Both the position numbers and the translations under genes were made by a program. Under the pieces are notes generated by a model, which worked only from the letters and a program-made list of their open reading frames with translations, was not told the origin of the DNA and did no database searches. Below, piece after piece: positions 1 to 10,829 of a stretch of DNA of 64,000 nucleotides (position 1 is its first letter; each line of letters opens with the position of its first letter). The DNA is from Xiphias gladius (lineage: Eukaryota; Chordata; Actinopteri; Istiophoriformes; Xiphiidae): contig NC_053416.1 of the NCBI RefSeq assembly GCF_016859285.1, positions 8,942,001 to 9,006,000 of the forward strand. Reading direction: 5' to 3'.

Positions 1-2040
1 TCAGATATTTATTTCATCTAACTTTCTCTAAACCGATGATGATCCTTCATTTCCAACTTAATACAAAATTAATTATTGAGTCTAGGTTTTGCTGCAACTG
101 ATACCTTTAATACACCAGGGAAATGCCGCCCTCTAGTGATAAGAGTATAGTACTGTATCAAAGTAGATTATGTGAAGTAGTTGAGTGAGAGAATATCAGC
201 TTGAAAAATTATGTATTTCTTCTTTTGATTCAGGATTGAAGATTTTATTCAGTTCTAAACTTTTTTTTATCAACTGCTGGTGCACATGAACATGAATAGT
301 GAAACTACTTTCTTTAGATGAAGAAAGAAAAGGCACAAAGTTTAGTTCTGCATCGAAGTGCACAAAAACCAAGGACTAGTTTAACTTTTTAGTGAGACTG
401 TGCGGGCTTCAGGAATCATAGAAGAATTTATGTTTATCTGGATAAGCATCAAAATGTACAGTACATAATGGAAGACAGTTATGATGGTGGTCATGATTTG
501 TGGATGCTCTGTGCAAGGATGGATTGTGCAGAACTTCAATTCAGTCAGACCCATGACAACAGAGTTATGGCCATTTAAATCTGTTGCAGTTACTCAGTGT
601 GTTTACAACTTAGGAGAGTTAATGTCATAATAAACCACAGCTACAAGAATGTGGCAACAATTGTAGAAAAAAATTACAGGAAAGTGTGTCTTTCTTCCTG
701 CTTGGTTGGTATCGAGGGATAAAGCTTTGGTTTAAAGTGCCTATAAATATGTGTTTGTCATGTGTTATTTAATGTTTTGACACTGATCAACATTTTTTTT
801 CAGTTGTCAGATCAATGTATAATCAATTTTAAATTTTCTGTTTATAGATAGGATAGCAAAATGGAAAAATTTGAAAATCTAAGTACTTTTATTACTATTC
901 ATGCCATGGGTTGCTTGAGAGTGGGGATCTAAGCACCCAGGGCAGCCCTGCTCACCATCATCACCCGTGATTTTTAAGGGTTACATCTGGTGCCCTGACA
1001 GTTGTGGCTGCTTGCATAGGCCACTAAAGTTTGTTTGATTTTTCCCCTCCTTTTATTTAAGTTCCAAGTTCATACAAAAAAAAAAAGGCAGAGCTCAACT
1101 CCAAGTTCAATATCCAAAAAAACAACAACAACAAAAGACTTAATCCACAGCCGCACTCCACATCTCGCCTCCGTACATTCAGGAGACCTACAATACAACA
1201 GAAGTTCACCAGAATGAGTTGAAAAAGAAGGTCAACATTTGAAAAATCTACACTTGTGTATATAATATTTTGTTAAAATCAACGGGAATTCATTGCAGGG
1301 CTAAATCTCATTTAGAATCTTACAATTTACCTTTTTGGCTTTGGGTGATGGAGGATACACAAGATAACTGGTTCTGATTCTAGTACTCAGAACACCTTTC
1401 CTCAGTAGTGCTGTCGGATGCAGTTCTTTAGTCACTGCACCTCCTAATGATTTGATTATCACATTTCTTGTCAGTTAATTTAAAGGTATCCAATCTTAAA
1501 GATTGTAGTGCAACCCTTCAGTGAGCTAATGAGCCTTTCACACGATTAATTACAGCAGTGGGAACTGCCCTTATACCAGGAACTGGTTGTCTCAATGAGC
1601 AGCTCACATCATATTTCTGAATGAAGAACCGACCGGATGCCCTTGTTTCCATTCATCATTGTTCAAAGCTTTATCATTCTTAGTAATAGACCTGATCCAA
1701 AGTGGAGTACAATGTGGAGTAAAATTATGTTTAGAAATATGCTTTTCATATTGTAGTACCTGATGAAAAGAACTGAAAATCACAACCTAATTAAAAAAAA
1801 AAAAAAAATTGCCTCCAAGCTTTTTAAAGATAATTTTAAGAATATAAAAGCATAAACTTTGTTCATTCAGTATAAAAATTATTAACAGGTTTCAATATTA
1901 CATTTATTTTATTTGTTCCACTAATGTAGGTGTATGTGGGCCAACTAACAACAAAGACTGTGTGCTCTCATCTAAATACGCAGACATACATTATAGCATA
2001 TATCTTGATAGCTATACTGTATATGGTACATTTCACATAT
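1..2040. other. Intergenic DNA, no gene recognised
   Basis: AT-rich sequence with short open frames only and no recognisable protein, RNA gene or splice pattern. It includes an A-run near 1075-1087 and another near 1793-1808. I see nothing else to annotate. Confidence 0.6.
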
Positions 2041-3560
2041 TGGTAAGGAACGTTAGCATTGGCTAGCCTGCAGGACAAGGGCCCAGCCTTGCTCGCCTTG
2101 CTAGACCCACTGTGAGAGCTGGCCAGCTAGCAAGCTAAAAGAGCACAACTCAGGAACAAGCCTCTATTGCGATTCCCTAGGTAGTGAGCTAGCTCACGTC
2201 CAGTCGGACAGTTAAATCTGTTGTTGCAAGCGTTAAGCAGGAGTCATGTGAGGGAAGGCAGGGCTTCCCCTTCCTGCAACAGACTCATTGGCTTCGACAG
2301 GCATCTCTAGGGTGTCCGCACTGAAAGGGAACAGCTCTTGGCTCCTTTAACATACATTCGCTGGCCATTCTGAATTAAGGGGGACTGATGAAGCAAACGT
2401 TTGGTGACCTTAGTGTACTTAGCAGTCTTGTCAACCCAGGCAGGAGAAAGCTGTTCCTGCCTTTTGTCGTCCTCGTTATCAGCAAGGTTGGTGGTACAGA
2501 ATGTGCTCAGTTTGGGTGGAGGCAGACAGTATGGCATTGACCTGGGGGTGAATGTAACGCCAGTGTTTACCAGCGCTTGCATCTTATCAGTGAATCCCAT
2601 GAGGGGTGAGACAGGGAAGAGGGGAGAGTGAAGGGAGGAGGAACGGGGGGGCTGATCCATGAGCTTTTTGTGTCGACACTGAGGCTGTGATGCTTTGTCT
2701 TCATGGTGCTGAGGCCTGAGTGTCAAGGTGCATCATCATAGGTCTGCCCAATGTGTGTTGCAAGCTGAGCCAGTAATGGTCCTTCAGTACTTTAACTCCA
2801 GATCTGCTCGGGCAGAGGCCATCCGCCCAGAAAACAGGGCTATGTCCCCAGCACAGTTTGGAGTCATGTTTATGTAACTGATACCTCTCAGACCACGTAT
2901 TCGCACCTTTCAAGCCACAAATTCAGTGATAAGAGTGTGTTAAACCTGTTAAACACTTTTTGCCTTTTTGCTGTTGGCTGGCACTGTTTAGAAGACTCCC
3001 ATGCCCAGATTTATCAGTAGTCTGCTTCTGTCTGATGGAGATGTATTAATGGTTCAAACCTGTTTCCAGTTTTAGTGTCAGGGTGACTTTGATCTGTGTT
3101 TACGCCCACTTTTGGCTGTCCACCAGATGTCCCGGGTTGAAATTGGCAGAGCTGAATCCATAGACTTTGCCCTCTGTGAGAGTAAAGTCGTGCATCTTTC
3201 TTTAGGTTAAGCACCAAGTTTATCTCAGCAGGTAGAAATCCCACTCCCAGCACATGAATCCACTGGTCTCGTTTCAGTGAGTCTTGGCAAACCTAGGGTG
3301 TCAGGTAGAGATAGCTGTCCATTTAAAATGTTGTCGGGTTCAATTCTGCGGATTTAACTGAGCTTGGGACAGCGTAATGGAGTTCAGAGGATATCTCCAG
3401 CGCCAATATCTTTGTTTCAGGGGGCAGCTTTCTTCTGTGACGGTTTATGATTCTGATGAGCAGACAGGCATAGTGAAGTCCAAGGCACAACTACGTCAGT
3501 AGACCAGTAAGTTACCGTGTGGGATGCGTCAGAGTAACAGAGGCCAGTTCAAAGTAGATA
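2041..3560 (-). mobile_element. Old transposable-element relic with an SGNH-esterase-like fragment
   Basis: This block has higher GC content than its surroundings and contains degraded minus-strand coding similarity. A stretch at about 2745-2880 (minus) reads like the C-terminal block of an SGNH-type esterase, around the words DGLCPSRSGVKVL; transposon-borne esterases carry a DGLHPSxxGxxLL motif here. Such domains occur in ORF1 of CR1/L2-type LINEs and in some other fish elements. Family assignment is an inference. The element is broken and looks old; its limits are approximate. Confidence 0.35.
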
Positions 3561-4696
3561 ATCACGACCCAGAGCTGCCATAAATTTAAGGAAAACCCCC
3601 CTCCCCTGAAATGTGGCTTAGTTCTAGAAAAGTAGGAAAAAGTAGTGAGTGATTAAATGAATTCAGTTATGGTTTGCACCTACACAGAGTATAGACAGGT
3701 TTCTGTTTTCTCTATCTAAACTACGATTTTCCCCTTGTTACCTCTCCATCTTGAAAAAAATTGTTTGGAATTCTTGAAGACGCTCAATTTAGACTTGTGG
3801 ATTCTGAAGCTACGACCACACCATTTTGGGACTGGACTGATCTACGCCCCTTTTGTAAGACTGGTTTGGCGTGTTAGCTTGTTTGAGGAGATCCCAGTTG
3901 TATCAGCTCAGCCCCACAGTTGAGTTAGTCCACAGTAATGGGCCTGGAATGTGGCACGCCAGGGACTGGTGGACACTGGCTGTTGAAGAAGGTATTGATA
4001 CTGTGATATTAAAATGGACAAATAGGGGTCTGGTCTGCTCATTCATCAAAGTATGAAGGGCTATTTGGACACGTGCTTGGAGAGAGAGCATGAGGGGCTG
4101 TGTCTCAACCGTCTCTGCTGGGCGCGGGGAGGATGTTGTAGTTATAGGGTGGAGAGAACAACAAGGTCACAGCAGCAGATAGGTGAGTATATTCAGGAGA
4201 ATAAAATAAACAAGAAACTTGCAGGTAACTCACAGATTCAGGAAGAAAGGGGGAATTTAATTTCTTTTGTCTTCTTCATCTCCTCTTTTTTTTACTTTAT
4301 TTCCAGGGGGATTATTTGGAAGATTTGTCAGATTTTGAGTTTTCCCTTGTCACTTCTACTTCTTTTTCAGATGTTCATAGTTTAATTATTTTATCTCGTC
4401 AGATGGATGGAATAATGCAAAGGACGTTTGAAACTGTGAAAGAAGTGGTTGCATCAGTTCACAAGAGCACCACGGTCAGTGATAAAATCGCCTTCTACGA
4501 CACCTGGGCAGAGGACTATGATCACGTAATGTAACTTATTACATTTTGGATGGCTGATATCACATAATACTCATAAATGACGTTTCCTTAAAAGAGCATT
4601 TATTCGAGAAGTTGTCATTCTTATGTCAGCAACACTCCACTGAGGGAGCAGCTGTGTAAAAAAAAAAGGAAGAACGAAGAGATATTCATACATCAT

Positions 4697-5171
4697 TCAC
4701 TGAAGTAAAAGTAGCATAGCTAAAAGCTATGCATTAAGTAAAACAACATAACTATTAGCAACAAAATGTACTTAAAGTATCAAAAGTTAAAGTATTAATT
4801 TGGCAGAATGGCTCCTGTCAGCGTTAAATTATGATATTATTGGATCATTGTTATTAATGTATTTTTATGTAAGTGTTACTTTGTTTTTGTACTTTGTCGA
4901 GTTAATTTTAAATACTTTATATATTGTTGGGTAGTTTTATCTATAAAAATGCGTCATATTTTACAAGTTGATCATATGTTGTGTATGAAAAATCATACTC
5001 CATAGTTTATATAGTAACTATAGCTGTTAAATAAGTATTGTGGAGTAAAAAGTACCATATTTCACTGTTAAATATATAGTAGAAGTATAAAGTGGCAGAA
5101 AATGGAAATACTCAAGTAAAGTAAAAGTAATTCAAAACTGTGCTTAATACATTTATGTAAAGCTTACTTAA
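4697..5171 (-). repeat. hAT-like non-autonomous dispersed element (fish MITE), copy 1
   Basis: This matches a very common teleost repeat whose sense runs through GGCAGAATGGCTCCTGTCAG and ends in CTCAAGTAAAGTAAAAGTA-type words. It is non-coding and AT-rich. A second copy lies at 38975-39453. It occupies the interval where the METTL27 motif-I exon should be. The strand label is arbitrary. Confidence 0.6.
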
Positions 5172-5179
5172 ACCTGCAT

Positions 5180-5700
5180 TGAGTGATTTTTTTAAATTTT
5201 TTTTATTTGGCCAAACAGAAGCAGTGGAAACACGATCTAAACACAACATCTGACATGTCTAATAGATGTGTGAATAAGCAACTGTTTGCTGTGAACTTGA
5301 AAGGTGGTACCTCACACCTTTCACGTTCACAGCAAACAGTTATTCACACATCTATTAGACATGGAGCAACATTAGCATTTATTTGGAGTTGTGTTCCTGG
5401 CAAACTCATGAATCTAAGTCCAAAATCAAATCTCTTTTAGCTCTGTTTTTGGTCTCTACCAAATGCTAAGCTGCTAAATGTCTGTCTGCCGTTTGGTGCT
5501 GAGCAGGTAGCATATGGCGGGATTTTAGAGATGAAAACGGCTGCCAGCTGGGTCTAACAAGGGCACTGATGGCAATAGCTGTGAGTGAAAATGCGTCATA
5601 AAACAAAACAATGAGCTGAAAGTCTCTGAAAACACTCCGTAGAGCTGAGGGAAACTGCAGTGTCAGGTTATTATTCTCCATGGGTTCATCACTCTGCAAG
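5180..5700 (+). repeat. Dispersed repeat family X, copy A
   Basis: This shares long stretches with 55150-55680: TGGAGTTGTGTTCCTG, a TTTTTGGTCTCTACCAA block, a GAGCAGGT block and AAACAATGAG. It is non-coding, and the same words recur in many fish genomes. Family name not assigned. Its left part contains the inverted duplication described at 5254-5363. Confidence 0.65.
5254..5363. repeat. Near-perfect inverted repeat (hairpin) inside repeat copy A
   Basis: The left arm, 5254-5306, pairs with the right arm, 5315-5363, with one mismatch and a four-base bulge (gcaa). The loop is about 8 bases. Copy B of the repeat keeps the bulge sequence in the right-arm orientation. This suggests that the left arm was copied before the right arm lost those bases. 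Confidence 0.85.
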
Positions 5701-6570
5701 TACAGAGCTTTTTAATTTCTTTTAGATCATTGGTATTGGTTTCTCACTATTCTCATATACCTTGTTCTCAGATGTTTGTGTATGTTTGGCAATAAAGTTA
5801 TGATATACCAACTTTACGCCGCCAAGCAAAAAACAGAGGACAAAGTTACCAAATAAAGTCAGCTGGTGTAGAAAGTGAATCCAAATGTAGCTCTGTGTCT
5901 GTTGTATGTGTAAATATGCGACTGTTTGGCAACAAGTAAGCCATAACAACTCAGTGATAATACATCAGGGCTGTGGGTTTGTCAGCTTTTTGTCGAGCTT
6001 GGCCTGTGGGGAAAAACTGATTCAAAGAGGGTCAGCTTGAAAGGAAAAACAGGAGTAAACTGTCCTGTTGATGTTTGTGTGTGTTCACTCAGCGCTCACA
6101 GCCTCTTCACTTTCTTCTGCAGGATCTTTCGATGTGGTTGTGATCTGTGGAGCACTCAGTGTTTGTCACATTCCTGTTAGTATAGTCAAAGAGCTGTGTA
6201 AAGCCAGGTAAAGTCGGGTTTCTCTCTCTCCCTCGTTTCCTATCATCTTTCTACAGTACTAATTACGGTTTACAGTGCCCCAAAAAACCTTTCTTTTGAA
6301 TCTGGACTCAACGTTTATCACAGCCGTCATTCATATCACATTTTTACAGCGTTTCGCTGTTCCTTTCTAGGTGGCTTCGTTTGCAGACACTACCGTGACA
6401 ATCTGGAACACAAAGCTGCCCCGGAGCGTGAGCCGAAGCAGATGGAGGAAGAGGGGCTCTGGAGTTGTGTGGCTTTCACTGAGGTGGAAGACTGGGAGAA
6501 AGCAGTGTCAGGGCTGCAGGGTGGTGACATATCTGGTTCTGTGTACCTCTACAAGAAAGTGCAGGTGTAG

Positions 6571-7552
6571 TACAATGCACCGTAGTGTAGATGGGACATG
6601 ACACTAGCCTTTGAGATGTACCAGTCAAATCTGAGAAAGGGAAACAATGATGTTTTAGAATACATTATTTAGTACAAGCGATATAGTCCCCCGGAACAAA
6701 GTGAGTCTCAGGTGTTTTTTCTTTCATTGTATGTTTTCCTGCTTTTTAAGTTTGTTTTATTTAATTTTTATCTCCATACTCCATACTATGTTCTACGTCT
6801 AAGCAGGGTTTAAGTATTTAGTGTGTTCAGCCTGGAAAAGTGACAAAATAAAGTACACTAAACAGTCATTATGCATACTAAAAAATTATTTTTTATTGTG
6901 CTGTTAATGTACTCTGCTCTCCCATGTGCAGTGCACAAAAGAAATGTAGCGGCTGCTTACACCTGGAAAAGCTAGATAAGTATGTTGATTTCTTGTATGC
7001 TAATTGCAAAAACTGTGTTGTATAAAAATTAAAATATATTTTAAACTGTATACATTTAGTATGTAGTATGGAATTGGTAAAGGAGAAACCTGGGCAAAAT
7101 GGCAGTGTGTAGTAGTGAACACATATTCCCATGAACAACACACAGTTGAATTTACAATGTTCCTATAGTAGAGTAAGAAAGGACCTGAGAGGTGTAAAGG
7201 ACAGAGCCTGAATTTTTACAACAGTTACATTCTTCTAGATACATGTTTTGAATGTTGTCTTTTAATACCTGGTGTGAAGGTGTATTTTTCCAAATGAAGT
7301 TTGTCCTTTTTGTTTTTGACTCGAGGTTTGAAATCACCTTAGCTCCTGCTAAAAGACAGTGTAAATCAGAACATATACAGTATGTTGGCATAAGGATGTC
7401 AAAAAAAGATTTACTTGATATCCATAACATAATTTTTTGTGTGAAGTTGCAATGTTACTCACAAACTTGCATGAAGAATGCATACGTGTGTGCTCCTGTC
7501 CCCAATGTTCAAAAGCAGTATGCAGTTTGCCATGAAATAACGAGGGGGCCAC
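6571..7552. other. Intergenic DNA downstream of the METTL27 remnant
   Basis: AT-rich sequence with scattered stops in all frames. Apart from the AATAAA at 6847-6852 I see no gene or named repeat. Confidence 0.5.
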
Positions 7553-7797
7553 ACCTGGCCACGAAATTGATCGTCAGTCAATTGTCCAATTACCGTTGAG
7601 CCTCTTAAAATGGAGGGACTATGTATGAAAATTGCTGTCAGTTTGTGCGATATTTTTGTTAAACCCCTTGAATTACAGCTGAAAGTCTACACTTTAATCA
7701 CGTCTTGATGGCTTCGTTTCAAATCCATTGTTATGCTGTAGGGAAGCAAAATTACAAAACTTGTGTCACTGTCCAAATACTTATGTGCCCGACTGAA
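7553..7797 (+). mobile_element. Tc1/mariner-like element, terminal fragment
   Basis: The stretch from TTGAGCCTCTTAAAATGGAG to CACTGTCCAAATACTTATG is the recognisable end of a common fish Tc1-like family. It has no transposase frame, so this is a truncated copy. The right end is the terminal inverted repeat; no matching left end was found. Confidence 0.55.
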
Positions 7798-8940
7798 AGA
7801 TCCGACTGAAAGATCTGCCATCTTGTGATTTGACCACAAGATGGCATTGTTTCACCAGACCCGCGAGATGAGCCTCCGCATCCTTCTTATTAAGTAGTGT
7901 GTGGCCTTACCTGTGTGTCAGTCATGCTGTGCGGCCAAACGTTGTTCAGACCCACAGAACTTTATTTTGAATCTACATAGTAACAATATCAAAGACATCA
8001 GGCAGAATTTCAGGAAAAACAATAACAGAAGACATCAGCAGTCTCATTAGAATGGTACAGCCATCAAAACATGGAGTTTTGCGTTTGATGATTTAACTCC
8101 ATACACGATATATATACACGGTACTTTCAGAGGTGGTTGAGTAAGATTATTCTAACACCCTCGAAGCTGCTTGAGGGAAAACAAAAAGGGGAAATGAACA
8201 CTAACTGAATGTTGAGAGCTTAGAGTAGACCTTATGGTCAATCTTGATGATGTTAGGGATCATTTCTTTAAAGACCGTTCCAGCTGAGGCATCATCCATC
8301 CAGTGATACTGCCCGCTATGTTTTACTGAACACAAATTTCACCAGCCTCAGTGGTGTAGTCAGTGAAGGTCATGAGACAAACCTGAATGTTTTTGCTGTT
8401 GTTTGTTTTTATGTTTGTTTGTTTTCTAAAAGTTGACATTTTCGGTTTGAGTCTTCATTGTTTTTATTTTTGCACTTGTTTCTATTTTGTACCTACTCAT
8501 TTTTGTAGTTTCTTTCCTTATAATTTTGTAATTATGTACTTACAGTATTTAGTAAATAAAATTTTACCGGTTTAGTCATATATCCATCCATAACGCAAAG
8601 TAAAACTTGTGTATTTTACATTTTTGACAACTGGCAGCATTAAATTAGGACTAGATAATGATGCTACCCCACATTTGAAGTAGCAAAACCAAAACAACAG
8701 ATGTTCAACAACATGTTTCATTGAAACTAATTTTGAATCCTCCACAAACACATTGCTCCCTCCCTCCTTGCAGACTGCACACATCCACTGTCACCACATT
8801 CTCTGTCAAACCAGTTTGTCCTGTGGATTTTAATAGCCCGGAAGAGGACTGAAAGTCCCGGGGGATTCTAAAAGGCTCTTTTCTTTCTGCATGTTTAACA
8901 CATTTAGTGAAAAAAGGCTATGAACTGCCTGATCACATTG
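7798..8940. other. Intergenic DNA, no gene recognised
   Basis: No conserved frame, RNA gene or clear repeat seen. The minus-strand AATAAA at 8947-8952 probably marks the 3' end of the long-tailed claudin and so bounds this stretch. Confidence 0.5.
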
Positions 8941-8946
8941 CAGTCA

Positions 8947-8952
8947 TTTATT
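8947..8952 (-). terminator. Candidate poly(A) signal of the long-tailed claudin
   Basis: AATAAA on the minus strand, about 775 bases past the stop codon at 9727. No other gene lies between. It is a weak call because such hexamers are common in AT-rich DNA. Confidence 0.35.
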
Positions 8953-9726
8953 GAAAAGTAAATGTACAAATATCTCTCAGTAAGTATCTGTCCAAATAAA
9001 ATAAATCATAAAATCACAATTCACAGTTTATTTGCTAAAAGTGGAGGTTCTCAAGGAAATATTGCTCATCAAATGAGCACATTCATTAAAAACTATAATG
9101 CTATCTCTTTAAACTAATGATGGAAAGTTGGCTTAAATATGTTGCTACTTCATAACTCACGTTGCACTCAGGTTGCAGTATGTCCAACAGAAAACAAACC
9201 AGCTAAAAAAGTCTTAGGTAAAATTCTGGAAGCAGACAGTTTCATCCTCCTTAAGTGCATTTAAACAGTGAGAAAAAAAAACAGTTGATACCAGTGTAAC
9301 GCCCCACATTAACATTTCAAACATGTCAACGTGAATGCCCACAAAGCTTAGTTCAGGAAGTTCATTTTTGAAAAAGAAGAAAAAACATTAGCATACTTTT
9401 CTTACACCTGGATTTAGTTTGTCGCTGTGTTTGGTTTTAAGTTCAGTTTTAGTGCACATAACATCTTAAAGCTGTACATTTTCCCTACATGTTAATGAAT
9501 GTAGTCCAGCCCTTCTCCCTTTTGTCCTTTAATCAAAACATCATGATGGAGCATGAAGATGATTTTACCTCATCAACTACTTTTCATCTGTAAGCAATCA
9601 CAAAATAAGTAAACAACTCCTTCTAAATAACTCTTAGTACACAGAACTCCTCTACTGTGTGAGTAAATATAAGCACGTGTGTATGTGTGTTGCGTTTGTG
9701 TGTATGGTTGTGATTGTGTGCCCGTA

Positions 9727-10698
9727 TTATAGGTATGTTCTCGCTGGATTTGAAGATGCATCTTCATTTCCACTGTTCACCGGTAAATTCGCTTCCATTT
9801 CCGCTTGTCTCAGCTTAGACTTTGTAGACAACGCCTCACTGTTTTCAGAATTCGTCGACTCCTGTCTCTTCATCTGAGACTTTGTTGATGGTGCCCATGA
9901 CCTTTCTGACTCCTGCGTGGAACCCTGCTCAGGCCTGTCCTCCCAGGGAGGCCTTGTGTACACCTGAGACTTTGTGGCCGCTCCCTCGTGGGACCGGGGG
10001 AACGCTGCTCTGACAGGCTGGGACTTTGCTGCCGTCATCCTGCTGCAATGAGAACCTGCCTGGCTGGACCCATTGGAGGAGCGGACCACCAGGTAGCGGA
10101 CAGAGGGGCTGTTGTCTACGTCATGGGCTTTAAGGGGGCAAGTCGAGCTGATGAACAAACCCCCTCCCAGAATGAGCAGGATGGATGCTCCCCAGCCAAT
10201 GTAGAGACAGGCTCCAATCTCTCGCCGCTGAGCATCTATGGAGGCGCTGTAGAACTTGCTCACCACTGCCCCAGCCGCCCAAGATGTTGGAATCAAACAC
10301 AGCAGCCCTGTGGCAATCAACACGGCCCCTGCTGCTACAGCCACCTTGCCCTTAACCCCACCTCCTTCTTCATCCAAGAAGCGAGTGCACTTCCCTCCGA
10401 CGAAGGCCAGAATGAGGCCTATGCCACCTGTAGTGATAGCGAGGACAGTAAGAGCCCTGGCGGCCTGCAGGTCAGCGCTGAGAGCGAGGAGGGACTCGTA
10501 CGGCTTACACTGGATCTGCCCGGTGCTCTGGACCACACAGGTCATCCAGATGCCCTCCCAGATGGTCTGGGAGGTGACAATGGTGCTGCCCACGAAGGCC
10601 GTGACCCTCCACATGGGCAGTATGCAGCTGATGATGACCCCTGCCCAACCCAGGAGGCACAGGGCGCTGGCCAACATCTGCATCCCCATCGAGGCCAT
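9727..10698 (-). CDS. Claudin with an unusually long, repetitive cytoplasmic tail (323 aa)
   Basis: Intronless claudin, CLDN3/4/6/9-like in its core. TM1 is about residues 8-28. The first extracellular loop has W30, the signature W47-x-GIW51 (I instead of the usual L) and the disulfide cysteines C54 and C64. TM2 is about 81-101, TM3 about 117-138, TM4 about 162-184. The second loop reads KFYSASIDAQRREIG and lacks the usual YNP motif. The tail runs from about 187 to 323, some 135 residues against the usual 25-30. It is Ser/Lys/Glu-rich with four imperfect KSQ units, at about 224-227, 242-245, 272-275 and 292-295. It ends in ARTYL rather than the common YV, so any PDZ binding would be of a variant type. 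Expected role: tight-junction strand protein. The core is certain; the paralogue identity is not. Confidence 0.93.
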   Translation of the reverse strand: MASMGMQMLASALCLLGWAGVIISCILPMWRVTAFVGSTIVTSQTIWEGIWMTCVVQSTGQIQCKPYESLLALSADLQAARALTVLAITTGGIGLILAFVGGKCTRFLDEEGGGVKGKVAVAAGAVLIATGLLCLIPTSWAAGAVVSKFYSASIDAQRREIGACLYIGWGASILLILGGGLFISSTCPLKAHDVDNSPSVRYLVVRSSNGSSQAGSHCSRMTAAKSQPVRAAFPRSHEGAATKSQVYTRPPWEDRPEQGSTQESERSWAPSTKSQMKRQESTNSENSEALSTKSKLRQAEMEANLPVNSGNEDASSNPARTYL

Positions 10699-10829
10699 GG
10701 TGTGGTGGAGTCAGGAAGATCTCTGAAGCTGTACGAGAAATCCTCACAGACCTTTGAAGCGCTCTGACGTTTTTAGTCTTTTCTGTTGAGCTCCTTCTCC
10801 TTTCACTCCTGGTCTCTCTGGTCACTCTT

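Larger units (their letters stand above)
4403..6570 (+). pseudogene. mettl27: METTL27 (WBSCR27)-like methyltransferase, apparently missing its SAM-motif exon
   Basis: Three exon-like pieces match METTL27. Piece 1 (4403-4525) has acceptor, ATG and donor in place and ends in FYDTWAEDYDH, the family's N-terminal FYDxWAxDYD signature. Piece 2 (6123-6207), framed by ctgcag and gtaaag, encodes SFDVVVICGALSVCHIPVSIVKELCKA. Piece 3 (6371-6570) encodes GGFVCRHYRDNLEHK and runs to YLYKKVQV and a stop. The exon that should lie between pieces 1 and 2, with the SAM-binding motif I (DVACGTG-like), is not visible in 4526-6122; that interval holds two dispersed repeats. Piece 1 ends in phase 0 but piece 2 needs one preceding base, so direct splicing shifts frame. 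Joining pieces 2 and 3 at the obvious acceptor also shifts frame; a second AG at 6385-6386 would restore it but drop the GGFVC residues. A poly(A) signal AATAAA lies at 6847-6852. The likely reading is a decayed gene; a diverged exon that I failed to see is the alternative. Confidence 0.65.

Noticed and set aside
2307-2726. 139-codon minus-strand frame as a host gene
   Set aside because: It sits in a degraded transposon-like block with no gene structure around it, so it is folded into that relic.
4316-4402. Upstream extension of the METTL27 frame starting MEDLSDF
   Set aside because: A good splice acceptor (cgtcag) lies directly before the ATG at 4403, and the upstream residues are not family-like.
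5990-6060. Possible METTL27 motif-I exon around the words LACGEKL
   Set aside because: It lacks the Asp and the Gly-Thr-Gly of the motif and has no suitable splice sites; similarity is at chance level.
9988-10825. Long plus-strand and other-frame ORFs opposite the long-tailed claudin
   Set aside because: They are antisense or shifted reads of the GC-rich claudin gene; the same happens over every claudin in the window.
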